Source: an uncultured Bacteroidales bacterium
Lineage (GTDB): Bacteria; Bacteroidota; Bacteroidia; Bacteroidales; Muribaculaceae
DNA: 12,135 bases
Assembly: GCA_945828175.1 (NCBI GenBank)
Contig: CALZQD010000020.1
Location: 1 to 12,135, forward strand
Direction of reading: 5' to 3'
The stretch's first letter is position 1. Every line of letters begins with the position of its first letter. Below, in pieces: positions 1 to 7,269 of the stretch. The position numbers were made by a program, and so were the translations under genes. Under the pieces are notes generated by a model that worked only from the letters and a program-made list of their open reading frames with translations, had not been told where the DNA came from and did not search any database.

Positions 1-231
1 TCGAAATATGTCTACGGCCTTCAGGCGCTCTTCAATGAGTGGTATGTCTGGTACGGCCTCATCAAATCGCTCGTCTTCGCCTTCATCATCGCTTCGGTCT
101 CGTCGTTCTTCGGCTACTATGTCAAAGGCGGCGCACTCGAGGTCGGCAAGGCCAGCACCAACGGTGTTGTTTCGAGCAGCATCCTTATCCTTCTGTTTGA
201 CGTTATACTCACTAAACTCCTGTTGCAATGA
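1..231 (+). CDS. mlaE: MlaE-type ABC transporter permease, C-terminal fragment
   Basis: The 5' end lies outside the window; 76 codons are visible in frame 1, ending in TGA at 229-231. The fragment is hydrophobic. It has one membrane segment around LIKSLVFAFIIASVSSFFGY, then a GGALEVGKAST loop, a VVSSSILILLFDVILT segment and a short LLLQ tail. The GG-x4-VG-x-A-[ST] loop followed by VV-x-S and a final helix with D is typical of the C-terminus of MlaE/YrbE permeases. These are the inner-membrane subunits of MCE-type phospholipid transporters, which move lipids between inner and outer membrane in Gram-negative bacteria. Its stop codon overlaps the start of the ATPase gene in an ATGA arrangement, as expected for translationally coupled subunits of one transporter. 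Assignment to the MlaE family is secure. The exact substrate is inferred from the family only. Confidence 0.85.
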   Translation, partial: SKYVYGLQALFNEWYVWYGLIKSLVFAFIIASVSSFFGYYVKGGALEVGKASTNGVVSSSILILLFDVILTKLLLQ

Positions 232-1010
232 TTGAAGTAAAGAATATCGTAAAGTCATTCGACGACCGCACTGTTCTTCATGATGTCAGCGCGACTTTCT
301 ATACCGGCAAGACCAACCTCATCATCGGCCAGAGCGGTTCGGGCAAGACCGTGCTGATGAAATCGCTCGTCGGCCTGATAAGACCCGAAAAAGGCGAGAT
401 TCTTTTCGACGGCCGAGACTTGCTGAAGATGACCTCAGATGAAACGAAAGAACTTCGCAAGGAAATTGGCATGCTCTTCCAGGGTTCGGCTCTGTTCGAC
501 TCAGAGACCGTGCTCGGCAACGTTATGTTCCCGCTGGTGATGTTTACCAAAATGAGTCCGGCCGAGATGCGCGACCGCGCGATGTTCTGTATCGAGCGCG
601 TCAACCTCAAGGGCGCCGAAAATAAATATCCGTCTGAAATCTCGGGCGGTATGCAGAAGCGCGTCGCCATCGCCCGCGCTATCGCCCTCAACCCCAAATA
701 TCTCTTCTGCGACGAGCCTAACTCGGGCCTCGACCCCAAGACCTCGATACTCATCGACGAACTGCTGAGCGACATCACTCACGAGTATAACATCACCACC
801 ATCATCAACACCCACGACATGAATTCGGTGCTCGGCATCGGCGAAAACATCATCTTCATCAACAAGGGCTACCGCGAATGGGTCGGCGACATGAGCCAGA
901 TCTATTCGACAACCAACGAGGCCCTCAACGATTTCGTCTTCGCGACGCGCCTGTTCCAGGAGGTCAAGGAGTATGTCAAGGCCAACGAAACCAAAAAGCG
1001 TCCCTCCTGA
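228..1010 (+). CDS. mlaF: MlaF-type ABC transporter ATP-binding protein
   Basis: This is a 260-residue ATPase, close to the usual MlaF length. All ABC motifs are intact: Walker A GQSGSGKT (34-41), Q-loop Q85, signature ISGGMQKR (138-145), Walker B YLFCDE with catalytic E163, D-loop SGLD (166-169) and switch histidine H196 in NTHDM. The sequence around the signature, and N165 in DEPNSGLDP where other ABC ATPases usually have T, suit the Mkl/MlaF subfamily. It should bind the cytoplasmic face of the MlaE permease encoded just upstream and power lipid transfer for envelope asymmetry. Its ATG overlaps the permease stop by 4 nt, and its own TGA shares one base with the holB start. No MCE-domain (MlaD-like) gene follows it here; one could lie upstream of the window. 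The subfamily is confident; the exact physiological role is inferred. Confidence 0.88.
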   Translation: MIEVKNIVKSFDDRTVLHDVSATFYTGKTNLIIGQSGSGKTVLMKSLVGLIRPEKGEILFDGRDLLKMTSDETKELRKEIGMLFQGSALFDSETVLGNVMFPLVMFTKMSPAEMRDRAMFCIERVNLKGAENKYPSEISGGMQKRVAIARAIALNPKYLFCDEPNSGLDPKTSILIDELLSDITHEYNITTIINTHDMNSVLGIGENIIFINKGYREWVGDMSQIYSTTNEALNDFVFATRLFQEVKEYVKANETKKRPS

Positions 1011-2134
1011 TGAGATTCAAAGACATACCCGGACATGAAGACGTCAAAGCTCGTCTCAGGGAGATGGCCGACAGTCACCGCCTGCCTCACGCACTTCTGC
1101 TCGAAGGCCCGGTCGGATCGGCCAAATTCATGCTTATCAGAGCTTTCGCGCAGTATATCCACTGCGAAAACCATACCCCCGGCGGCGACAGCTGCGGCAA
1201 ATGCCCCTCGTGTCTCCAGCATCAGACATTCAACCATATCGACACGATTTATTCGTTCCCGGTAATCAAGAAAGCGGGCAAGTCGACCATTTCAAACGAT
1301 TGTTTCGGCGATTTCAAGACCTTCATCACCGACTCGCCCTATATGGACATAGAAAAGTGGATTGGCCTGCTCGGCAATATCAATTCCCAGCCCGTCATTT
1401 ATGTCGAGGAAGGTGCCGAACTTATCCGCCGCCTCAATTTCACGGCGCGCCAGTCACAGTTCAAGATTGTTCTGCTTTGGCTGCCCGAGCGCCTCAAGGA
1501 GGAGACGGCCAACAAGCTGCTGAAACTCATCGAAGAGCCCCACCCCGACACGATTTTTTTGATGTCGAGCGACAATTCGCGCGCCATCCTGCCGACAATC
1601 TACTCGCGTGTGCAGCGCATCGCCGTCTGCCGCTACAGCGACGACGAGATAAAGCATTTTCTGACAGCCTCCTACCCTGTTTCCGAGACCGACGCCGAGA
1701 CTTTGGCACGACTCAGCTCGGGCAACGTCATCGAGGCACTTTCGCTCGTCGACATCAGCCGCGTGCGCCAGCAGTTCCTCGATTTCTTCATCGAGCTGAT
1801 GCGCAAGGCCTATCAGCGCAAAGTCGGCCTGCTGCGCCAGTGGAGCAACGACGTCGCCGCACTCGGCCGCGAACAGATAATCAAGTTTCTCGATTATGCC
1901 TCGCGTCTCATCCGCGAGAATTTCATCCTAAACCTCCACGTCGATCAGCTCAACTATCTGACTGAGGACGAGCGCAAGTTCAGCGTCAATTTCGCACGCT
2001 TCATCAACGAACGCAATGTCCTGAAAATGTTCGATGTGCTCAACAAGGCGCGCGAGGATGTCGCCGGCAATGCCAATCCCAAGATTGTGCTCTTTGACCT
2101 CGCCGTCAAGACTATTCTTCTTATTAAGCAATAG
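1010..2134 (+). CDS. holB: DNA polymerase III subunit delta' (clamp loader)
   Basis: This 374-residue protein has clamp-loader AAA+ architecture. It contains a zinc-finger-like set C52, C62, C65, C68 (CGKCPSC), the conserved NKLLKLIEEP (168-177), and a YSR motif (198-200) where clamp loaders carry the SRC arginine finger. The P-loop is degenerate: GPVGSAKF (33-40) lacks the second glycine and the Thr/Ser after lysine. The Walker B region (IVLLWLPERL, 153-162) lacks the acidic pair. A non-hydrolysing AAA+ subunit is what delta' is in the family, as opposed to DnaX (tau/gamma), which binds ATP. It helps load the beta sliding clamp at primer ends. I chose the ATG at 1010 (TGATG junction with the ATPase gene) because MRFKDIPGHEDVK is the canonical N-terminus; an in-frame ATG at 878 would overlap the upstream gene by 133 nt. 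The 14-nt gap to the next gene suggests co-transcription. Confidence 0.85.
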   Translation: MRFKDIPGHEDVKARLREMADSHRLPHALLLEGPVGSAKFMLIRAFAQYIHCENHTPGGDSCGKCPSCLQHQTFNHIDTIYSFPVIKKAGKSTISNDCFGDFKTFITDSPYMDIEKWIGLLGNINSQPVIYVEEGAELIRRLNFTARQSQFKIVLLWLPERLKEETANKLLKLIEEPHPDTIFLMSSDNSRAILPTIYSRVQRIAVCRYSDDEIKHFLTASYPVSETDAETLARLSSGNVIEALSLVDISRVRQQFLDFFIELMRKAYQRKVGLLRQWSNDVAALGREQIIKFLDYASRLIRENFILNLHVDQLNYLTEDERKFSVNFARFINERNVLKMFDVLNKAREDVAGNANPKIVLFDLAVKTILLIKQ

Positions 2135-2148
2135 TTACTGACCGTGTC

Positions 2149-5124
2149 ATGACAGAAAACGATTTCATAAGCCAGGTCGCGTCCTATCTGATTGCTGACG
2201 ATGCCCACCGTCGTCAACTCAGTCGTACGACCCTTGTCTTCCCCAACAAGCGTAGCGCCCTGTTCATGAAAAAAGCGCTCCACCGCTGCATCGGCAGTGC
2301 CGTCGGTCGTCCGGCTTTTATGCCGCGGTTCGCCACAATGAGCCGCCTCGTCGCCCGTTTTGCCGACCGCCCCGCCATGAGCCGCCGCGAGTCGCTGTTT
2401 TTGCTATACAATACTTATCGCTCTGTGCTCGAGAGCCGTAACCGCTCTGAGCAGCTGAAAGACTTCGACCGTTTTGTCTTCTGGGGCGACATGATTCTCG
2501 ACGACTTCGACGACATCGACCGACATATGGTCAACGCCGCCAAGCTTTTCAAGAACCTCAAGGATCTCAAGGAGATTAACGCCGACTATCTCGACGAAAG
2601 TCAGAAGCAGATCATCCGTCAGATATGGGGCGAGAGTGCCCACACGGCGGCCGTCACAGAGTTCTGGACACATACAGGCGACAACGGCGAGGTCGTCAAG
2701 AGCTTCATCAATCTCTGGGAAATCCTCGGCGTCCTCTATGCCGAGTTCCATCGCGCTCTCGACGAGACGGGCCAGACGACACCGGGCTTCCAGTATCGTC
2801 TCGCAGCCGAAATAATCGCCGATATGTCGGTCGAAGACCTGCGTCGCGAGCGGTTTGTCTTTATCGGTTTCAACGACCTGTCGCACAGCGAGACTATGAT
2901 TCTCAAACGCTTGAAGGAGGTCGGCGTCGCCTCGTTTTTCTGGGATTTCGAGTCGCCCGTCTTCAAGGATGGCGAGAGCCTGACGGTCAGCCGCCGCTTC
3001 GGCTCGCTGCTCAAGAATTTCCCGATGCCCGATGGCTTTTCGCTCGCCAAACCCGACGAGCGCCCGACGATATCGGTCATCGGCATTCCCTCGAACATCG
3101 CGCAGACAAAGATGCTCGGCCCGGTGCTCGACCACCTCGCCGACGAAGGCCGGCTCAATGTCGACAACGCCATCAACACGGCTGTCATCTTGCCTGATGC
3201 GTCGCTGCTGATGCCTTCGCTTTTCGCCATCCCCGGCCGAATCGAAGCGCTCAACATCACGATGGGCATACCTTTCGCTTCAACTCCCTTCGCAGCATTC
3301 CTCAAATCTATAATAACGCTCCAGCTAAGAGCGCGCCTCATCCACGGCGAATTCCATTTCTACCACGAGGACGTGCTGCAACTCCTCTCCCACCCTCATA
3401 TCCTCTCGTTCGCCTCGTCGTCGGCCGAGAAAATCAAGTCTTACATTTCAGCCAACTGCCTCTATAACATTCCGGCATCATACATCGTCGAGACATTCCC
3501 TGGGCTCGCCTATATCTTCCGCGCTGTCAAGCAGCTCGAAAACGTCGACGAGCTTCAGGACTATCTCCGCAACCTCCTCACGGGCCTGCGCGACGACCTC
3601 TCGGCTGCCTCGCCGTCGTTCAAGGCCGGGCGCAAGGTCGAGGTCCGACTGCTCGACAATTATCTCGATGAAATCGACCAGCTCAGCGAACTGATAAAGC
3701 GCTACCGCATCAGCATGTCTGAGAACACATATTTCACTCTGTTTGAAAAGCTGCTGAATGCAAGCCAGATAAACCTTCAGGGCACACCTCTTCGCGGACT
3801 CCAGATCATGGGCGTTCTCGAGACCCGTGCGCTCGATTTCGACAACCTCATCATCCTGTCGATGAACGAGCGCGTCTTCCCCCGCAAGAGCTATATAAAG
3901 ACGATGATTCCCAACAACCTGCGCATCGGCTACGGCATGCCGTCGATCGACCGTCAGGACAGTCTTTATACATATTATTTCTATCATATGCTGACGCGCG
4001 CCAAAAACGTGACGCTGATCTATGACAGCCGCGTCGGAGCGTTGGGCGCCGGCGAGATGTCGCGCTATATCTCTCAGCTCAAGCATCTCAACCTCTTCGA
4101 CCGCATCACCTTCGACAACATCGGCTTCTCGTCGGAGGTCTCGCCCGAGCGAGTCATCCGGGTCGACAAGACCGACGCCGTCCTCGACGAGCTGAAGGCA
4201 TTCACCATCCCCGGGGGATCGTTCATTTCGGCGAGCGCGCTGAAGTCTTACAAGCGCTGCCGACTGCAGTTCTACCTCCAGTATGTCAGGAACATGCGCG
4301 GCACCGACGAGCAATATGACTACATGACCGCCGCCCAGCACGGCACCATCATCCACCGCGTCATCGAGCAGCTGCTCATGCCTTTCGAGGGCAAGCACGT
4401 CGACGCAGCGGCGATAGACTCGATTCTCAAAGCGCCCGGCCTCATCAAGAAGACCATTGACAGCGTCATCACCGAGGTATTCTACCCCAAGGCCAAGGAG
4501 ACCGCCGACGGACATGAACTGCCGGCCGAAGGCAATATCTTTGCCGGCGTCATTGACCTCTATGTCAGGAAGATGCTCGGCTATGAGCAGAAGAGCTACT
4601 GCACGCCGTCGTTCCGCTACGTCAAGGGCGAGATGGCCGTCTCCGACCCGCAGTGGCAGATCACCGACGACCTCGCGATAAACTTCAAGATGTCAATCGA
4701 CCGCGTCGACGAGATAACGCCGGGACATCTCCGCTTCATCGACTACAAGACCGGCGCCGACAAATCGACCGTCACCGACGTCGACAAGCTCTTTGTCAGA
4801 GGCAAGCACGACTACGATGCCATATTTCAGATTCTTACATACTGCGAGGCCTATGCCGACATGGTCGATCCGGGCGTCTCAATCAAGCCGATTATCTACC
4901 CCTTCAGAAACATGGTCGTGGCCGACGGCATCGTCGCAACCAAGATTGGCAAGGAGGAGATTGACGACTTCCGCAGCGTCTCGGCTGAGTTCAGACCTAT
5001 GCTCAACGAGATGATTTCTGAGATTTTCGACCCGGCCGTACCATTCGACCGTGCCGAAGACCCAAAGTCGTGCGCCTTCTGTCCCTTCCTCGAGCTCTGC
5101 GACCGACAGGTTCCCGAATTCTGA
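2149..5124 (+). CDS. AddB-like PD-(D/E)XK nuclease (double-strand-break repair)
   Basis: This 991-residue protein resembles the AddB/RecC group with a C-terminal RecB-type nuclease. The N-terminus starts directly at a helicase Ia-like strand (TLVFPNKR, 28-35) with no P-loop in front. FVFIGFNDLSHSETM and MGVLETRALDFDNLIILSMNERVFP (554-578) match the inactivated helicase core of AddB/RecC. The nuclease domain shows H731/H736 (HGTIIH), D851 in MSIDRVD and D865-x-K867 in IDYKTG, a complete RecB-family active site. C704 (YKRCRLQF) with C975, C978 and C984 (CAFCPFLELC) has the CxxCx5C spacing of the AddB iron-sulfur staple, so a 4Fe-4S cluster is likely. The expected role is DNA-end resection for RecA-dependent repair with an AddA/UvrD-type partner, which is not encoded in this window. 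The family call is strong; exact orthology to AddB is less certain, so no symbol is given. Confidence 0.82.
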   Translation: MTENDFISQVASYLIADDAHRRQLSRTTLVFPNKRSALFMKKALHRCIGSAVGRPAFMPRFATMSRLVARFADRPAMSRRESLFLLYNTYRSVLESRNRSEQLKDFDRFVFWGDMILDDFDDIDRHMVNAAKLFKNLKDLKEINADYLDESQKQIIRQIWGESAHTAAVTEFWTHTGDNGEVVKSFINLWEILGVLYAEFHRALDETGQTTPGFQYRLAAEIIADMSVEDLRRERFVFIGFNDLSHSETMILKRLKEVGVASFFWDFESPVFKDGESLTVSRRFGSLLKNFPMPDGFSLAKPDERPTISVIGIPSNIAQTKMLGPVLDHLADEGRLNVDNAINTAVILPDASLLMPSLFAIPGRIEALNITMGIPFASTPFAAFLKSIITLQLRARLIHGEFHFYHEDVLQLLSHPHILSFASSSAEKIKSYISANCLYNIPASYIVETFPGLAYIFRAVKQLENVDELQDYLRNLLTGLRDDLSAASPSFKAGRKVEVRLLDNYLDEIDQLSELIKRYRISMSENTYFTLFEKLLNASQINLQGTPLRGLQIMGVLETRALDFDNLIILSMNERVFPRKSYIKTMIPNNLRIGYGMPSIDRQDSLYTYYFYHMLTRAKNVTLIYDSRVGALGAGEMSRYISQLKHLNLFDRITFDNIGFSSEVSPERVIRVDKTDAVLDELKAFTIPGGSFISASALKSYKRCRLQFYLQYVRNMRGTDEQYDYMTAAQHGTIIHRVIEQLLMPFEGKHVDAAAIDSILKAPGLIKKTIDSVITEVFYPKAKETADGHELPAEGNIFAGVIDLYVRKMLGYEQKSYCTPSFRYVKGEMAVSDPQWQITDDLAINFKMSIDRVDEITPGHLRFIDYKTGADKSTVTDVDKLFVRGKHDYDAIFQILTYCEAYADMVDPGVSIKPIIYPFRNMVVADGIVATKIGKEEIDDFRSVSAEFRPMLNEMISEIFDPAVPFDRAEDPKSCAFCPFLELCDRQVPEF

Positions 5125-5128
5125 CGCC

Positions 5129-6211
5129 ATGGCCGGACTCTATATTCATATTCCTTTCTGCCACAGCAAGTGTCTCTACTGCGACTTCTATTCGACCCCC
5201 GACCGCAGCGCCGTCGATGGCGTCATCGAAGCCCTGAAAACTGAATTCGCTCGCCGTCGGCATGACATCGGCGGTCCGTATAAAACTGTCTATATCGGAG
5301 GCGGCACGCCTTCAATCTTGTCGCAACGTCAATTTGCATCGCTTGTTTCGGCGCTGCCTCTCGACGACTGTGAGGAATTTACCATCGAAGTCAACCCCGA
5401 GGACGTCTCGCCCGAAATGGCCGCGTTCTGGCACCGTTTGGGCGTAAACCGCGTCAGCATGGGCGTCCAGTCGTTCGACGACATCGAGCTCAAGACTGTC
5501 GGACGTCGCCACGACGCGCTCACCGCCGTTCAAGCCTTTGACACTCTTCGCAATGCCGGCTTCGGCAACATCAGCAGCGACCTCATCTACGGGTTGCCTG
5601 GCCAAAGCCTCGAATCGTGGCGAAAAAGCCTCGGGCGCCTTGTCGAAATGGCTCCCGAGCACATCTCGGCCTATAGTCTGACTTACGAGGAAGGTACGGC
5701 GCTCACCCGACTCCGAAACAAAGGCCGGATCAAGGCCGCCGACGATGACCTCTGCGCCGATATGTACTATCATCTCATTGACCGACTGGCTGATTCAGGT
5801 TACCGCCATTATGAAATCTCGAATTTCGCACGACCGGGCATGACTTCGCGCCATAACAGCTCCTACTGGACCGGCGAGCCATATCTCGGCCTCGGTCCCG
5901 GCGCCTACAGTTTCGACGGCAAGCACCGCATCTATAATGCACCTTCGATAAAAGACTATCTCGCCGGTAAAGCCGAAATCGTCGAAGACGAGACACAAAC
6001 CGACATCGTCAACGACGCCATCATCACGGCCCTTCGCACCGACACAGGTCTGCAGCTCGACTCAGTCGCAGCCGATTATCGCCGCGAGATCATGCATTCT
6101 GCCGAGAAATATCTCGCCTCGGGCGACCTCAACCTCGACAACGGCCGTCTCGTGATAAAAGAGCGCTCATGGCTCATCGCCGATGCCATCATGCGCGACC
6201 TGCTTGTTTAG
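5129..6211 (+). CDS. hemW: Radical SAM heme chaperone HemW
   Basis: This is a 360-residue radical-SAM protein. The cluster-binding motif is C11-x3-C15-x2-C18 in PFCHSKCLYCDF, followed by the SAM-binding YIGGGTPS (55-62). The residues after the third cysteine are DF. HemN, the true anaerobic coproporphyrinogen III dehydrogenase, has a fourth cysteine there (CxxxCxxCxC). That separates HemW from HemN, and HemW is considered a heme-binding chaperone that delivers heme to target proteins. NPEDV, RVSMGVQSFDD, DLIYGLPGQ and the NSSYWTGEPYLGLGPGAYSF block are all typical. The ATG at 5129 gives the canonical MAGLYIHIPFC start and lies 4 nt after the nuclease stop; an in-frame GTG at 5051 would overlap that gene. 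Often annotated as an oxygen-independent coproporphyrinogen oxidase, which is probably incorrect for this form. It ends the plus-strand cluster. Confidence 0.9.
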   Translation: MAGLYIHIPFCHSKCLYCDFYSTPDRSAVDGVIEALKTEFARRRHDIGGPYKTVYIGGGTPSILSQRQFASLVSALPLDDCEEFTIEVNPEDVSPEMAAFWHRLGVNRVSMGVQSFDDIELKTVGRRHDALTAVQAFDTLRNAGFGNISSDLIYGLPGQSLESWRKSLGRLVEMAPEHISAYSLTYEEGTALTRLRNKGRIKAADDDLCADMYYHLIDRLADSGYRHYEISNFARPGMTSRHNSSYWTGEPYLGLGPGAYSFDGKHRIYNAPSIKDYLAGKAEIVEDETQTDIVNDAIITALRTDTGLQLDSVAADYRREIMHSAEKYLASGDLNLDNGRLVIKERSWLIADAIMRDLLV

Positions 6212-6312
6212 CGCCCCACGCGGCCACCGGGCATCGCCATAATTGCAGCATTGCGACCAAACATTCAGGGCGGTAAGGCTGTTAATATATCATAAATTTC
6301 AAACTTAAATAA

Positions 6313-6339
6313 ACGTGAATTCTTATATCGAACTCACGT
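6313..6339 (-). terminator. Terminator-like stem-loop downstream of the GNAT gene
   Basis: The arms ACGTGAATTC and GAACTCACGT form nine base pairs with one A/C mismatch around a 7-nt loop (6323-6329). Read on the minus strand, the stem is followed directly by a T-rich stretch (TTATTTAAGTTT, 6312-6301), so it could end the minus-strand transcript, whose last stop codon is 67 nt upstream at 6406. The plus-strand side is AT-rich but has no clean T run, so termination of the hemW transcript here is less certain. The rest of 6212-6405 is AT-rich and shows no gene. Confidence 0.45.
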
Positions 6340-6405
6340 ATTATTAGCAGTTTTATAGACTTTTAGCCAATCGAGTTTTCCCAAAATATCAATGAGGAGA
6401 AAGTC

Positions 6406-7023
6406 TCAATATGTCAACAGATCAAAATAATACATACGAGTCCTCAATTCTTCAGTTTCGTTAATATCATAAAATGCTTTTTCATCATTAATACGCGGGA
6501 AAAGAGGCTTGAAGCCGTTGCGTTCGTAATAGGATAACGTATGGTTATTGTTGACGGCATCTACTAAGATAAAACGACATCCTGTCTTGTTATCAGTACT
6601 TATAAACCAATCTTTAATAAAATCCATAATTTGCGCGCCGATGCGAAATTCAGCGCTTTGATAATCTTTATCCACTCCCAGTCGTCCAATCAATACTGCC
6701 GGATAAGTACGGCCCTGTTTGTTGTAAGCAATTGCTTTATTAAGATGTCGCTTGGGGTTATTTGGCAAATGAGTAGTCTGAATACCGGCATTGGCAAGTG
6801 TTATCATCGCAACTATCTTTCTATCATTGAAATTATCAAGCCAACAATAGGTTTTACCCATAAGGTCTCTCTCATAGGTTATCGCATCGTTTGCGAAAAA
6901 ATCATTTAAATCATCAACGCCACAATCAAAAGGGACACAATTATTTAATATAAGTTCATTTAGCTTATATATAGTACAGTCATTCCCAAGATTTAGACGG
7001 GTATCGTTCATTGCTTGAGCCAT
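6406..7023 (-). CDS. GNAT family acetyltransferase, probable toxin of a toxin-antitoxin pair
   Basis: This 205-residue protein has a GNAT fold pattern: an N-terminal FDCGVDDLNDFFANDA block (32-47), a central VLIGRLGVDKDYQS strand and turn (110-123), helix FRIGAQIMDFIKDW, then FILVDAVNNN and a C-terminal SYYERNGF (164-171). FxCG-x2-DLN-x-FF near the N-terminus and YYERxGF with a candidate catalytic tyrosine (Y165/Y166) recall TacT/AtaT-type toxins, which acetylate the amino group of aminoacyl-tRNAs; that activity is inferred here. The acetyl-CoA loop is atypical, with R127-I-G129 where RGxGIG is common. The ATG at 7023 overlaps the upstream small gene by 16 nt. An in-frame ATG at 7011 (201 residues) would give a classic ATGA overlap and is equally plausible. 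The gene is clearly AT-rich compared with its neighbours, suggesting transfer. A non-toxin acetyltransferase is possible. Confidence 0.72.
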   Translation of the reverse strand: MAQAMNDTRLNLGNDCTIYKLNELILNNCVPFDCGVDDLNDFFANDAITYERDLMGKTYCWLDNFNDRKIVAMITLANAGIQTTHLPNNPKRHLNKAIAYNKQGRTYPAVLIGRLGVDKDYQSAEFRIGAQIMDFIKDWFISTDNKTGCRFILVDAVNNNHTLSYYERNGFKPLFPRINDEKAFYDINETEELRTRMYYFDLLTY

Positions 7024-7187
7024 GATGGGACAAACTCACGGGAACGACGCATTATCTCAGCGATTTTTTTCTCCCTATCCTCTGAAAGAATTCGACGCGG
7101 TTTACGTTCGTTTTCTTCAGCCTGACGTACAAAATCGTCGGCTAAAGAACCGGTGAGAATAGGTACTGCTTTAATAGGAGTTGCCAT
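7008..7187 (-). CDS. Small antitoxin-like protein upstream of the GNAT gene
   Basis: This is a 59-residue, highly charged protein. It starts MATPIKAVPILTG, continues with an amphipathic stretch rich in Asp/Glu/Arg (SLADDFVRQAEENERK), then LSEDREKKIAEIMRRSREF, and ends SWLKQ. I read it as one strand and two helices, which could be a DNA-binding or toxin-binding fold; that is inference and I recognise no named domain. Its stop codon overlaps the GNAT gene, so the two are translationally coupled in the order small gene then GNAT, the usual antitoxin-toxin layout. The ATG at 7187 is preferred: an in-frame TTG at 7211 lies inside the -7 promoter element and could not be in the transcript. The probable job is neutralising the GNAT protein and perhaps repressing its own promoter. 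Confidence 0.6.
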   Translation of the reverse strand: MATPIKAVPILTGSLADDFVRQAEENERKPRRILSEDREKKIAEIMRRSREFVPSWLKQ

Positions 7188-7208
7188 AGATGATTCTGCT
7201 TTAGAACA

Positions 7209-7240
7209 CAAAGTTACAACATTATAACGAATATTCCAAA
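7209..7240 (-). promoter_or_regulatory. Bacteroidetes-type promoter of the antitoxin-GNAT pair
   Basis: On the minus strand, TTTG (7240-7237), a 20-nt spacer and TAACTTTG (7216-7209) match the Bacteroidetes -33/-7 consensus (TTTG, about 19-21 nt, TAnnTTTG) at every fixed base. Transcription would start near 7202, giving a leader of roughly 15 nt before the ATG at 7187. This is the best promoter in the window and fixes the start codon of the small gene. Confidence 0.7.
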
Positions 7241-7269
7241 GGGTTTGATTAAAGTAATATCAGGCATTT

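Noticed and set aside
8..235. Plus-strand open frame of 75 codons, rich in serine and arginine
   Set aside because: It is an out-of-frame shadow of the MlaE permease, whose frame 1 reads cleanly as a membrane protein from base 1 to the stop at 229-231.
878..1009. Possible N-terminal extension of HolB by 44 residues
   Set aside because: It would overlap the ATPase gene by 133 nt, and the added residues do not resemble any clamp-loader N-terminus.
2404..3135. Minus-strand open frame of 243 codons
   Set aside because: It is antisense to the nuclease gene, with biased composition and no motif or promoter.
3478..4515. Minus-strand open frame of 345 codons inside the nuclease gene
   Set aside because: It lies antisense to a well-supported coding region, has no recognisable domain, and such long antisense frames are common in GC-rich DNA.
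6300..6307. TAAGTTTG -7-like element on the minus strand, pointing into hemW
   Set aside because: It has no TTTG at the -33 distance and no gene behind it; one match in AT-rich DNA is expected by chance.
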